Origin: Stichopus chloronotus
Lineage: Eukaryota > Echinodermata > Holothuroidea > Aspidochirotida > Stichopodidae
Assembly: GCA_021234535.1 (NCBI GenBank)
Contig: CM037839.1
Span: 10,789,419-10,853,418 of the forward strand
DNA length: 64,000 bases
Reading direction: 5' to 3'
The notes beneath the pieces are model-generated. The model saw only the letters and a program-made list of their open reading frames with translations. It was not told the DNA's origin and made no database searches. Within the stretch, counting starts at the first letter, position 1; the number at the start of each line of letters is the position of its first letter. Made by a program: the position numbers and the translations under genes. Shown here one piece after another: positions 11,157 to 24,646 of this stretch.

Positions 11157-14100
11157 TTTCCTCTAAAGGACTTCTTCTTCTTCGCGTCCACTCTGCACAC
11201 CTGATATTCTCGAAAATTCGAATCTGCAACGAACGAATAGAGAAAAAAGTCATAATAATAATAAAATGATGCTGTTACAAGGACCGGTATGTAAACACAA
11301 ATCAGGCGCTTAGCAAAGGGGAGGAGCGGAGGGGACCCCCACCCCTTGAATATATTATTTGGCTTTTCTTGGGGGGTTACTGTATTGCGCCTATTGTTAT
11401 GTAGTAGGTCTACAATTTGAGGGCGGGAAGTGCCTCTTGGTCGTATTTCGCGGCAACATTTCTGTTGTGCCTTTCGCCCCAACCTATATGGTGTCACTTT
11501 GTTTAAACTTCCATAGACTTCGCCCCTTCTTAACAAATTTCTGGCTGAGCCCCCGACACAATCGTACTAGACAACGAAGATCATCTTTATGCATCAAGTT
11601 ACGGCACCTCTGCAGGCTATCTTCGTTTCCATCAAAACGTTTGAGGCAAAAAGATGGTACTTCTTTGAAAACGAAAAACCCCAAAGGCATGAAAAAAAAA
11701 GAAGGAAATTCGACTTTTCTGAAAGGTCGACACATAAAGCAGTCTTTTTTTTAATTTCCGTCATGGCAATTTTCTACATTTAAAAAGGAAATTTTGAAAG
11801 AATTTCCAAAGGCAATTATTTAATGTGTTTTAATGCTACCACTTTTTTCTTTTACCAAGTCTCCTCTGGAATCTTGGTCAACACATTCCTCTGCAGGAAT
11901 ATGTCGGCACATCTACGGTAAAATTTCAACATCTCGGTAATATGATATGTCGAATATGCAAACACTAAACAATGATTTACTGTATACATGCCCAAGTTGA
12001 TATGTCATCCATTTGAACAACGCAGACTGAAATCTTGGCCTTCAAAAAGAAATTGACTTTTCAATCTTCCCAAGAAATCATTGATTAGAATTTTCCTTAT
12101 TTCCCGTTCATTCACGACATTGTCGATATATTTATTTATTCAAGATTCCTAGAGCCAAATATATTGTTGCAGCACAACAATGTGGATACGATATCCAACC
12201 AGGTTTGTTCAAACAGAGTTAACTCAATATGGCCACAAGAACACAAAATGCAGTAAAATGACGTTTAATGCAATTATTCTGCACTTGCTTTGTTTAAACT
12301 GAATCCAATCGCATTTTATACTTATTTTTAAATTGCTAATTTAGGCAGATGAAGAACTTTGCTAGTTAAAGCAAGTCTCTAACAATTTATTTGCATACTT
12401 TACTTTGCAGCTTCCTTAATTCAGGTAGATGCTTCCATAACTTGTGAATAGGATCAACGGTGAGAAAAAAAAAAGCTTTGATGCTTTGATAAGCAAATAA
12501 TTAATTTCGGAACCTGATTGAAATACGTAAAGTCAAAAAACGAGAACAATATCCCATACGAAAATCTCAGTTTCATACTTATGTTTGGCCTTAATTAAGC
12601 AAGTTTTGTCTTAAAGTACGAAATTCTTGAGTTACAAGATCAAACTACAGGGAAGAAAAGGATTCTTCTCTTACTGCATGTACAATGATTTTGTCCTGCC
12701 TCACGAAGCTTTGGAAAAAGCAATAATTGCCCTGTACTACGGATGAAAAATTACAGTAATCGTGTCCGGATAACGTGTTAAAGAATAAAGAATACGCAGT
12801 TTAACGAATAATGTCTACTCTAACAAGAATAAAAAGCGGTAGTGTGGGGATTTATGTACACAATTGCAAAAGAAAATTGACGCAAGGGTAAAATTGTGGC
12901 AAAAAAGTGGTTGTAACAAATGTCAGATTTTAAAATGTATTCATCATTGTTTGTTCTACTCAAGGATGCTTTTACTGTTAGATTTTCACAAATACATTAT
13001 TAAGCAGACGGAGGCATGTATAGATAACAAGAGTTGAATTTGGAGCACCATGGTGACGTGACAACCACATGGGGCTCGTTGACCTATAGCTGACAGTTAA
13101 TCATAATGTTCTGATTTTAAGATACAATATACATTCTAAAGTTCAATATGAGGAAAACTGCATATAGATAACATTGAGTTGCAGGAACAGTAACTGGAAT
13201 ATGAGTTGAACTGGCAATCTCCTGATCATCTACCTTTGTTTCTTGTCATTGTTTCAGGTAAGAGAAAGCAGAGGAAAAAGATCAACTGTCACAACATCTG
13301 AAAGAGAACTATAAACTTATCTTAATTCTAGATATTTGAATATGAAAATTGCCTCAACACTTTTGTTGGCCCTACAATATTGAGGCTCTCCAAGGAGGTA
13401 TAGCAGTCAATCGCCGTTACTTGAAATCAAACAGACCAATGGGAATGGATATGAATATTCATTTATTCTAAAAGGGCGAAGAGATTTTTTGTGATGGCTA
13501 TGACATTTTCCGCTGAATTTGACTTTTACTGACAAATTCCCAACCCATATTCCAGTTTTAATACACCAGTTTCGGGTTTGAAGGACGTGACGAGAAGGAC
13601 GTGCTGTGAATGCAAATATATATCACTCCTCAACACAAACAAATAAACGAACTGGAAATACGACTATTAAAAAAGAAATGCCAAACAAGATTATCAATTC
13701 AAGTAATACTTGACCACCTGATAAAACTTCACAGTAGGCCTACTTAAAGAGTTACAGAACACTTCCATGTGAGAGGGGAAACAGAACCCGTCAGACAAAC
13801 ACGATTGCTTAAGTGTCATCCAAAACGTGTAGACAATTGGAGTACACACGTAATGTTTCTATCTAAAAGACTAAAACAAAAAGAATTTAGGCTAAACATT
13901 CCAGACAATTAGGGACATTTTAAACTAGACATACATCAGATGGGAATGCATGGACGGTGATCAAGGGAGGATAAAATACACAAGAAATTTGTAAAGTGGA
14001 TTTTGTCGAAATCACGCATCTTCCTTGAAGGAAAAGTGGCACTGGTCCAATTGTAGTATGCGGTGTGTAATATAAAGATCACTGCTTACGTAGCACAAAG

Positions 14101-14229
14101 GAACACGATTAGTTCCCGAGAGTGGGATTATATCATACGAAATGTCAGAGCATGACCAGGTTCGTTGGACATCGACTTAGCTACCACGCAGATTCGCAGA
14201 TTGTGCAAATCAGCACCAGTTTCCGGGTT
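11157..14229. other. Intergenic, no gene seen
   Basis: Includes the presumed promoter and 5' untranslated region of the minus-strand gene next to 11157. The overlapping open frames at 11120-11783 match nothing known. The rest is AT-rich with no features recognised. Confidence 0.5.
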
Positions 14230-14255
14230 TTGTGTGTGTGTGTGTGTGTGGTGTG
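14230..14255. repeat. TG microsatellite
   Basis: A run of about eleven TG units, at the edge of array A. Confidence 0.85.
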
Positions 14256-14319
14256 TTTTTTTTTTTCTTTTGTTATTTTTTCCCTCTTCAGCAGTGAGTA
14301 TTGCTCACTGGAACATTTC

Positions 14320-14960
14320 CTTTTGTAATCATGGAGGCGCGAGCGCGTGTATGTATATCCATGACACCTGCCTTGTAAACACGGTATCTCAAGAAGGAAA
14401 GGTTGGACAGATATCATATTCGATATGTAGGTGTACCACATTGAGTACAAGAATTCCGTTGCTTTTTGGGTCAAAGGTCAAGGGTCATTTGGGGTCAACA
14501 TGGATCAAATTGCGAAACCCTTACAAACACGATTTATCAAGAAGGGAAGCGTGAAAAAATATTCATATTTACTACGTGGGTGCACCACATTGATTACTAG
14601 TACCCCACTGATTTTGGTGGAGGTCAAAGGTTATTTGGGGTCAACGTCGGTCAAATTGCGTTTAAAGCATGATATCTAAAGGAACGGAAACTTGGACAAT
14701 TGTCATATTTTAGTATAAAGATGCACAACATTGAGTGCAAGAACCCCTACTGATTTTGGTGGAGGTCAAAGGTCATTTGGGGTCAACATTTGTGAAAATT
14801 CAAGAAGGAAAGCAAGGGCAAATGTTATATTTTTATATTTGTGGGGTACCACATTGAGTACAAACACCCTATTGTTTTCAAGTGGTGGCGGTGAAAAGTC
14901 ATTTGCGGTCAATAGGGCTAGAAAATACGTCAAATTAACAAAAAATGCTGATAATGTAAT
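14320..14960 (+). repeat. Tandem array with nuclear-receptor-like motifs, array A
   Basis: There are about four degenerate units of 130-150 bp. Each carries ATATCTCAAGAAGG-like, CCACATTGAGTACAAG-like and GGAGGTCAAAGGTCATTTGG-like blocks. One perfect AGGTCAAAGGTCA lies at 14763-14775. Short reading frames through the array come from the repeat and are not genes. A TG microsatellite (about 14230-14252) lies just upstream. Confidence 0.8.
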
Positions 14961-17900
14961 CATCGAAACCACAATAAATTTGTGCGTTCTGGTTCTGTTA
15001 GTCATTCAGAGAAAAGGATTTGCAATGCAGAGCGTTAACTTTGGGACCGCTACAGGAAGGTGACATGTGCTAAAAGTATTCTTTGGCTTTTCTATGATAG
15101 CAGAAGAGCTTGAAAAATGTGAAAGTGATCTTAATTTCAGTAACTGGATTAAATGCTGGATAGCCAAGGAACATTTCCAAACTTGACTTTTTTTAGTTAT
15201 TTCTTTTTATTTCGTCATAAATAGGGCTTCAGGCATTCGTTTCATAAGTTACCTCTATGTAGCATACTTACACAAAGAATTACGGAATACTGACTTCGAT
15301 AAGAAGTTCTGTGGCATATATATGTGACATTATATGTAACATGTGGGGATTTTTTTGGTGTGTGTGTGCGCGCGCCCGTTCAGTTGCTCATTATGAGAGC
15401 ATGTAGCTACAGGATGACAACGGATGTTTTTTTCCACATGCTGATTCGACCGATTATACTCAGTACCGGTATAGGTTCACTCAGCAGCCAATCCTCACAT
15501 GATATCATATTTATATCTTATATATATATTGTATCATGTTTATGCCTTCTAGAGAAAAACATACCGTAACCATTATGGTACATCTGGATATCAAGTCATG
15601 TTCTATCATGCATAACAGGTCTTCTCGAGAAATGATTTAAGCACATTTTATATGTGGACTATGGGGCACTTAGTCAGCAACTCATGGATCCAGGAGAGTG
15701 CCGTGTTTGCAAAATCCAAAATTGATTAAATTGGGCCTTTTACATTACATATCAGACAGGTCACTGTTTCTGTCACGGAAACTACATAGGCCTACCAAGG
15801 AGGTTCTACTAGAACCTACACCATACTGACAGCACTGTTGCAGGTAAATCCTTCAGATGGAAGAGAACCTCCCACAATGCGTCCCCTACTACTAAGATAT
15901 CGAATCCGTCCCCTGAAACTTGACTTTCTACTCCAGTGCTCTCTTATACATCACCTCATGTACTACACATCTACTTGATGGCTTCATTGCGTTGAGATGA
16001 AAAACTAATTTATTTTCTTCTCGTGCAAAATAATCAAACTTGACTTGAACACATAGAGGGGATGAATCGTTGGTAAGGTTTGTTTTAGTCGCGAGAATGA
16101 ATATTCCCGAAAATGGAAAGTGTTCACAACAGACGAGAGCCGCATCTTTTGTTTAAGAGAGTACTTAATGCATTTTATGTTCTCAAAGTACGGTATCGCA
16201 AACAAAGTGGTTTACAAGAAAGCATGGTTTCATCGTACCTTTACCTTATAAAGCATGATCGTGTTTATTGCACTTTATCAAATAGTGCTAACAGTTAGAT
16301 CACTTCACAAGACCAAACGTCTTCATCATAAAACTGACATACCCATCCAGAAGGAATAAGTAAATATACATCACTCGGGGGAAACATACAATGTAAATTA
16401 AGGCAACGTTTCCGACTTAATTAAGGGAGTGACTGTCCCCGGGAACTGCCGACGAGTACACGCTTGGCCGAATATCAATGTTCAGTGAAAAATCTTATCA
16501 TCGTTTACTGAGGCAAAACGAAAAAAGTGCATCGTAAATTTTGACGATTTATAGCAATAAACGGCTGTTACTTGATTCAATATTATTTTAAAAAAATATT
16601 CCAATAATGATTTTTTTTTTCTGAGAAACGGTTATCAGTATATAGTTACGGTTGTGAGTCTGCTATATTGAGACATTATATATATTCGATCGTGAGGTGA
16701 ATGTTGTGCTGACAAAACGTTATCTGTTCGCTCCCTATTAGCGACAAAAACAAAAAGCTCCGTCAGCGCCTGGCAAGAACTTGACCCCATGCATCGAGTG
16801 CAGTTTTCGTCTTACATACAAATACTTAAGAGTGATTACATGGATGCGAACAGCAAAAAGAGAAAAATAGATATAAAATATCAAAAGTTTAGTGTATGTC
16901 TTCTGATTGAGTAATCCGAAAAATTCTGGCAATTTGGGAAAATAAATGGGTTTCAGGGAATAACTCTTACAAAAGAACAAAAGCCCAAAATACAATAATG
17001 GAGTGGGGATTGACGGAGTTTTTACTCAAACTTATTCGTATGGTGATTATGCTAGTAATAAAAAATAGTTGGTGGAAACAGCTGATCGCTAACGGAGTAT
17101 AATGACATATGAGGTGATCAGTTTGTAAAGACTGGTAGTTTATATCTAAAACTTTTGTTATCCCAGTTTCACAAGCTCAACCGAAAATTGTGTTTAGAGA
17201 AAGACACGCATCGCCCCTGACAGTTGCAATTCTCCTAACCAAGAGGCCTACTTCTGGCCCCTCCTACAGCCTGTCTTAAACTCCTTCACATGTACAATCA
17301 AAGCAATGTCCTTCTCATGATGTATGCTGTGTAATAAGAGCTCCCCAGCCCCCCCCCCCCCCGCCCCATCTTTCGAATTTGCCGTCAATCAAACATCAAT
17401 CAACCAATTGAGAATTTTGCTATACCCCTAGCCAAAAATTATCGCTTGGGTGATGAGTGACTTAACCCTGCTCAGTTTTAAATCATAACTTCACTTTTTA
17501 CATGAGTGGGAAAGTTATCATGGTTTTCATGCAGTATCGTCAAGTCTTCCTTCAAGTTCGAGACGGGGGGAGGGGATGGGTGGTATCAGATTGACTCTGA
17601 GCGTACCGTTTCTCGATTTACAGAAAATGCATTCAAGTTAAATGCGTGCTTTTAATCATTAAGTTGCGATAATGTAGTGAGGTAACTGCTATTTGACCAT
17701 GGAGAGGAGTATGGCTTATGAGCAGCCTTATGTATATTTAGCGGCAATTGCAGCAGCACGAAATGTCGCACAACCAGTTTTAAAGTTTGCAGGTCCCACT
17801 GGATAGTACTGTGAAGACCATTGCCGCATTAAGCAGGGAATATACCTGCATAAGCGAATGTTCGGCCAATAACACATTAACGTGTACACCGCCTCTGTGG

Positions 17901-18550
17901 CTGTCACCCTGAATGTCCTTTTTTAGTTATTATTTCTATATTTATATCTTTGGTAGTGGTAAGCATGGACGAAGAAAGGTCGGGATAGTAGCATAATATT
18001 ATTTTTTAAAGTTCTCCATAAACAAGGGGCCCCGTTTGCATCTCTTTTTCAAACTCACTGCCCAAATTTGACAAAAACGGCTGTGAAAATGACCGCGTGT
18101 GGATCTGTTCGCTCACCAGCAACGACAAAAAAGAAGAAGAACATAAATAGCTGTTACGTTTAACCCTCTCCAACCAATATGCCTATAGAGAGAATATTAA
18201 AAAAAACATTTTTCTTTCTTAAGGAGAAAGTATTTTCAGTCCGAGGCCGTAGCATGCTCCTACTTTTGCTAGTAATGTATGATCCATCCCAGGTGTAAAG
18301 GAAGTTGCAGAACCCATGACAAATACGAGTGTATTACAGCCACACTTGTATAATCACCTACCTTCAGATAATCACCACACGAGCATGAAGCTGAGACACA
18401 AAGAATACAGCCTCGGGCCTGTGAATCTAATCGTGTACTGAAGCAATATGAACGCCACGCTGTCATATGCATGGCAAGCTGTTCCACTTTTTAATCCGAC
18501 TTTACAGCATGTCATCATAACGTCGTTAGTGATATAGTGAAATGTTTGAA
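14961..18550. other. Intergenic, no gene seen
   Basis: Holds the 17400-17600 partner of the 1720 repeat and a C12-14 run near 17349. Small open frames show no domain features. Confidence 0.5.
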
Positions 18551-18729
18551 GATATCTAAGTTTCCATTTGGGATATGTATTTAATCGATACCTGAATTAA
18601 AGTTATATTCAGATATCATTCACACTTTTGCTGATATCGACAAATCGAATTAATGATATCTCGAACAGATTATTTGATATCTGTGAAATAAATCCCTTCC
18701 AAGATTTCAACGATTGAGCGACTGATATC
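18551..18729. repeat. GATATC-centred repeat with about 21-bp period
   Basis: GATATC occurs at 18551, 18612, 18633, 18655, 18676 and 18724, with a further copy at 19091. Core spacings are 21, 22 and 21 bp, and the outer gaps are about two or three periods. Flanks are AT-rich with GAATTAAT/TCGAAT-like words. It looks like a remnant of a short-period satellite. Confidence 0.65.
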
Positions 18730-19201
18730 ATAAATGTTGCCAATAAATCTATGGAATGTATCATAGCAATGATGAGGTCAAATTAATAATATGTGATGTC
18801 ATATTAAGCCTATTCGATTATATGTACAGATCCTGACTTCTCATTAATTTTATCATTAAATCAAGTTTGTAATAAAATTAAGTATATCGAAATAATCGAC
18901 ATTTGCGATTTGGCATCATTTGGCATCTGAATTTTAAAAAAATTTCCCCGCGGTGAGGGGGAATCCCTCCCCCTGAAACCTCTCCGAAGGAATCATGTGT
19001 TAGTTGATAACATTGGTGATTGGTGAGTGTCTCCGTCGTACTCCCTACCTTCTTTTCCACTCCTTAAATTTGAGGATAGCGCTCCGTACTGATATCTAAA
19101 TATTAATTTAATGACATCGTTGAATGTCAATAATGCATCGACTGCTGAACTTTTATTTCGAGACGTTTCTCATTTTAATGTATGTATTGTTCGGTGTACA
19201 G

Positions 19202-19358
19202 GTCTGTCACTTCATCTGCAAATGCTTCATTACTATCTGCATGTCCTATAGAATACATAATGAAAAAGACACCTGTCACTAAGAACTCCTTTCCGGAGAT
19301 CACGTGGGACAATGAAGCAATCACGAGACTCAACCCGGCGACGTCAGCGACATCTGTA
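19202..19358 (+). CDS. Lone exon resembling the first half of a HYR domain
   Basis: A candidate exon lies between a TGTACAG acceptor and a strong GTGAGT donor (19359). It reads VTSSANASLLSACPIEYIMK, then KTPVTKNSFPEITWDNEAIT. The Cys-Pro to Trp spacing of about 20 residues and the ITW motif resemble the start of a hyalin repeat (HYR) domain, which is abundant in echinoderm secreted and adhesion proteins. No partner exon was recognised within several kilobases, so this may be a gene relic or part of a gene with long introns. The opposite strand is also open here with a hydrophobic stretch. The call is tentative. Confidence 0.3.
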
Positions 19359-20319
19359 CGTGAGTCTAATCAACATGACCAACACAACGTGCATAATCAA
19401 CATAAATCTTCCATTAACTTAATTAACACTGATCACTGCAATGTGTTTTGTCCAGTTGTTTAGCTCGAACAACTGTAATTCATGAAGTGGTATATAGGCC
19501 TATTGCTGATTTTGTTTTGAAGTCAATAAAGCAGACCTATGAAGTGGCGTTTCATGGTTGTTGCTAATTTTGGAAGACAAACCTAAATCTACATAGAAGA
19601 AGAATTCCATGTATCTGATTCTTGGCTTGGAACGCCATATTGCTACTAACCCACTGTTCGACGACGCAGTGCATCCAAGTTTGTAAGCTCGGTGAATTTG
19701 TTTCACAAATCTAGATACAGCGCACTCCAGAAACTGATCGTGTGACCCTATTGTTTTCTCTTTTAAACTTTGTGGGCTCCAAGTTAAATAAATTAATTTA
19801 TACGTACCAGTTACGGTATATACCGTGTATGTTTCTTTGACAAGGGAAATGGTTTGACCTGGTAGCCTGATATACGCCTATGCGCTGGAAGATGTGTGGT
19901 CTAAAGGGCTATGTTGTCCCCCGAGCTGTGGCCACTACAGCGTTGAACAAGAATATACGCTGTTGCTCTTATGGAGGCCTTCCCTGTAAGTTTATCCGGG
20001 ATAATGTATCTCTAACCACAAATGGTCTGTTGAACCAGCAACTCCCTGGTTGAACTATAAAACTGACCCAGTCAGACAGCATTGAAACCCAACCAACCGA
20101 TACTCCCTAATCCGTCTCATTTCGGAACCGTTCAGGACTTTGTCTGTCAGCATTCGTATTGTGCTTTTTCTTATGTTACCCAAAGAAAAGACTTGGCGCC
20201 AATTTAACACTTTGTATGGTTCTTATCTGTACTATAATATTTAGTCTTAGGGCGAGGTATTAACTTAAATGTGCCTGTTACTCCCAAGTACGTATTATTG
20301 CAAATAGTGGACAGCTATA

Positions 20320-21725
20320 TGTATAAAACCTATCGATACCTACTCTGCTTGACAGGAAATATTATGCAACTCACCCACTGTCAAAATTTAACGTAAAATT
20401 TATCCAATCCAACCTCATCTATTGGCAAACAAGTAATTTGGGTGTTCCTAACCCTATGATTTCTTGGATCCTGGACTACCTAACTTTTTGTACACAGTTT
20501 CTAAAAAATGCAGTATTTTTTTTCCAACAAAGTGAGCTCTAGCACCGGTGCACCACAAGGAACGGTTTTGGCCCCTTTTCTTTTCAGCCCCTTTTTATCA
20601 GCCTACTTTATATACATCAGAATGTCGATCTGGAGCTGGTGACTCGTGCCACATTGTGAAGTTTGCCGATGACACATGCGATGATTGATGATGATGATCC
20701 CTTACACTATGTTAACGAAATTAATAAATTTAGATTATTGATTATTATTTGTTATTGATCATTGCAGATTATTACAAAATACAATTTTCTCCAATGAAAT
20801 GTCAGTGAAACCAAGAAAATGATTATCGCCTTCAGAATCGAGAAATGTATTCCTGACCCTCTCACTGTTTCTGACTGTCCAATTGAACAGGTCCATACTT
20901 AAAAATACTTAGTTGTCGTTATGGAAGACCAGCTTAGCTGCTCAAATGACATTGACCACATTACGCCAATTCTCGGTTGTATTGCTTAGAGAAGCTGAGG
21001 TCATTTCATGTTGATAACGCAATACTGTCACTACCGGTATTTTATCGATCTGTTATTACTAGCATTTTTACCTACTGCATTTTTTTTTGGGGGGGGGGGA
21101 GGGTGGGTGGTTGGTTGGGAGCATTGCTGAACAGGATACTAAAAGAATTCATACATGATTGGGATAGAACAACAGAGGCTAGACTCACTCTACCATTCAT
21201 CTCTTCAAAGTTAACTCCATATGGCGTTTGGTGATCCAGATGGTCCATCGCGTGATGCCCTCTTGGGGCGTTTTATCAATCCAAGTGGTAAGATGAGACC
21301 TCCAGCAGCCTATGCAAATAGATACGAGCGTACTGGTACTTTTATTCCTACGGCATTCACACTTTTTAACAGCAACTACACAAAATAGTGCTCTATTTTT
21401 CATGTGCACTATTTTCTATCCGTTTTCTTCCGCTTTATCCTCTTACCGTTTTTAGTCTTTCGCTCGTTTGCAATGCATCCTTCTTATTCTTATTATTATA
21501 CTTCTTACCATCCTCAAATTGCATGTTTTTTTTTTTGTTTCTGTGTAATTTTATACATTTATTCATTTTATTTGTAAGTATCATTAAGTATTTATACTTC
21601 TTTTTTCTCCTTTTCCATGCAATGATATTCAACGTTTTTATTACTATCATATTGTGTATCTCATTGTACACATTAGCTTGTATTATTCATTGCTGGAATA
21701 AATAAATTGAATTGAAAAAATTGAA
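20320..21725 (+). mobile_element. Decayed non-LTR retrotransposon (reverse transcriptase part and 3' tail)
   Basis: Broken reading frames carry reverse transcriptase landmarks: NLGVPNPMISWILDYLT, TGAPQGTVLAPFLFS (from about 20541), VKFADDT (20656-20679, containing the catalytic Asp pair) and PLTVSDCPIEQV. A thumb-like stretch, LEKLRSFHVDNAILSLPVFYRSV, follows near 20985-21050. Frameshifts and stops interrupt every frame. The element ends in AATAAATTGAATTGAA repeats at about 21700-21730, a short-repeat 3' end typical of CR1/Rex1-like LINEs. The left end is unclear. It is inactive. Confidence 0.8.
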
Positions 21726-24146
21726 TTGAATCTTTTGACAGGTGTAATTGCCCTTCATGTAATGCATGGGCAATAAAGTTTCTCTGAATTTGTTTCTGAT
21801 GTATGCCAAGAAGCATTGCACTTTACCAAATTTTGAATATGTCTATCCTGACCACCCCCCCCCCCCCTCTCCGTGGTAAATCGTGAAAACTTGATTGGAA
21901 TCCACAGATCAGTGGTTATACGCACCTCACCCCAAGAGAGGTGCTATACTGTATTCACTTTAGCTTTGGGGTTGATCGTGGGTTTCAATTAAGAACAGTT
22001 ACACTTTGTTGTTATCGATCAGTTTTCACTCGCAAAATGGCGATCCTTGGCAGTCTGTGTATTCTTCTAAGTTTACAGTCATATTGTGAACCCTGTCATG
22101 GTTCAGTGGAATTGACCTCTATGAGTGGTTCTGTATTTTTTTATTTTATTTTGAAGCGTCTTCTGAAAGGGCCTGTGTGACCCACGTACTGCTTTGTATC
22201 GCTTCCGTATTGTTTTGTCAAAACTGAGAGAAATGAATACGAACAACATTTTCATATGTTTATGCATGACTCCAGTCTCAAGGATAGTGCACTAATTACA
22301 GTATGTGACATGAACGTTACCTCGTGATGATCCTGTAAAAGGATTATTACCCGCATTTAGTATTAATATCAACGGTGTCTGACTGAGCTATGAAGATTGA
22401 TGCTGGTAGTGGTTGACCTACCGAGTAACCTATACATTGAAGTATTCGTATTCCACCTTCAGAATAGTAGATCCAAAAGGAAAAATTACACAGCCCCCGG
22501 GGTTAACAATTTAGTGAATGAATAATTTGTTGCTGTGGAAAAACTGCATAGATCAATAGCATTTTTTGTTGCATCCTTTCATACTTTATTATATCGACAT
22601 TGTTTGGGAATGTGTGCTATACGATTTGGACTGATAGAATGTATCCTGTTCCTTTGATATATGTAACTTTATTGGGGAATCGGACAGGACTTTCGTCGGC
22701 CCACATTCTATGATGACGTGATACACTCCATATTGCTCAAGCACGATAGCCTTTTAACCAAACCAGTGTTATCCTACCACTATAAATGTGATTATCAATA
22801 TTCTAGATTATGTTCAGCAGTATTTACTATGTTGTCATGCATGTTTTTTTTTTGTACAGAAAAGGAACCATGACATGTTAATGACTTGGTGAACCGCCCC
22901 CCCCCCCCCCAATCTTATTGTCCTCTTGTCAGCTTCAGAGAGTTAGGGTGTTAACTTCTTGTAGTAAAGTAACGACAACGCACCGGCAGAGGCAGTGGAT
23001 GGTCGACCGATCAACATGCAATGAAGTTCATGTTGATGAATGAAACTTTTGCTCTTGTAAAGGGAAGGCGATTTTCAAGTATAGTGATAATTTTAGGATG
23101 GCGTTTCACCGACCACGTTGCTGAAATGCAATCCTCTAACCAATAGAAAATCATGTTAATAGAATTTGAGAACTTTGAGGAATTGGTAAGTAAATTACTT
23201 AAACGTTATAGACTGTTCACAGAAACTCTCCCTTTAAGACAGATTTGACCTACCCGAAGAAAAGATTACGCAATGACATGGACTGACGGTACAATAAAGT
23301 GGCTGGTATGTGAATCGTCATTACAAGCACCTTTTGTACGGCGGTGATATACGATGCACAGATCATTCCAGGAACACTACACAAAACATTACCCCTGTTA
23401 TGAACTGCAGAACAGCCGAAAGTGCTTTCAAAATAACAATTACCTCGAATGCATGATCGTCTGAATGTGTAGGTTGAATTCAACATGCAACATAGGTTCG
23501 GCAGGAAAAGATGTTTGTATTCAAGTCAGGGCTGAATACTAACTTTAAAATATAACATATCCAGTGCGGCAAGTGGCATTCAGAATGCACTTTTCCTAAT
23601 ACGTTTTTTTTTTTTACTTTCCGTGGACAATCCTACATGTCCAGCATTGATTCAGGTTGATCCATTATGAAACATAAGAGGGGGGTTATACCATCACAAA
23701 GAGGGTTATATCATGGGAAAAAAACAAGATTGGGGTAGGAATACCTTCCAGAGATCCTTTTGTCACCTCACCTTATTCTACCTCTCATCTGGAATTCTCA
23801 AAGTGAGGTCAGTTTGACATTTCAAACATTTTGTGAAAGTGAACAATAGTACCCTATCTTCCAATCTCATGCCTGTGACTTCTCCCCCCCCCCCCCCCCC
23901 ATTGCAAGACTTTCACCATACTTTATTGGCGAGGTTCACTGCAGGAACCATCTCCATACGTACGCCCATGAACTTTATGGTAACATGGCACGATGATCCA
24001 GCTAGCATATAGTCCAGCAAGCCACCTCACCTTCTCAGAAACTGTTTACAATATTTCTGCCTATGGGACTGACAACTTGTATCCTTGCAATGATATGAAA
24101 TAAAGCTCAAGAAACCCTCGACATTTGACTGTAAGTGTTTGCTATC
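21726..24146. other. Intergenic, no firm gene
   Basis: C runs of 11 or more occur near 21856, 22898 and 23884. A signal-peptide-like start (MAILGSLCILLSLQSYC, 22037) was noted but has no supported continuation. Confidence 0.5.
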
Positions 24147-24300
24147 TGAGTAGGGATGGAGTCACCATGAGGTGATATAGAGATCACCTTAAGGCGATGA
24201 GGTCAGATACAAGCTAGTGCCACACTTACCTTTTGTCTTAGTGTAGTATGAAAAGTAGGATTTTTTAGCGACTGCGGTTCAGTGGAGATGAGGTACTGTA
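24147..24300 (+). repeat. Dispersed repeat (partner at 42391)
   Basis: Aligns with 42391-42535: GATGGAGTCACCATGAGGTG vs GATAGAGTCACTGTGAGGTA, then CACACTTAC and AGTATGAAAAGTAGGATTTT vs GGTATGAAAAACAGGATTTT. Class unknown. Confidence 0.6.
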
Positions 24301-24646
24301 CGAGACCAACGTATACAGAGTCATTTTGCACAGTTTCAAACTTCTTCTATACACACATTACTCATACACAACTTGCAGCGTAATCGTTGAATTATCGATC
24401 AGGTACATTGTGTCTGTATTAATATAGTCATCCCACAGCTGTACTGTGATGTAGCCCCTGTGCTGTACACATAAGCGGGACTTATCTAAGAAGAGGCGAT
24501 TTTGAGAGCAAACTTAGACTGAGAGAGCAAGCCTTGTTATGACCTTTACTAGAGAGCTAGCTTCAACCTACAGTATGAGATATTCTTCCAATAAGTGACT
24601 ATTTAGTGAATGGACAATGAAACTTAATTGCTGTAGTAGTTAGTAA

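Noticed and set aside
11120..11783. Overlapping open frames on both strands near the membrane-protein start
   Set aside because: Not compatible with the exon 1 splice phase and no recognisable features; only the short frame with a clear helix joins exon 2.
14165..15063. Open frames through the tandem array
   Set aside because: They repeat with the array unit and are not coding.
19190..19374. Minus-strand open frame with hydrophobic segment opposite the HYR-like exon
   Set aside because: It has an acceptor-like site but no usable donor, and the plus-strand reading fits a known domain better.
22037..22180. Signal-peptide-like start MAILGSLCILLSLQSYC
   Set aside because: No convincing donor or following exon; a hydrophobic start alone is not enough.
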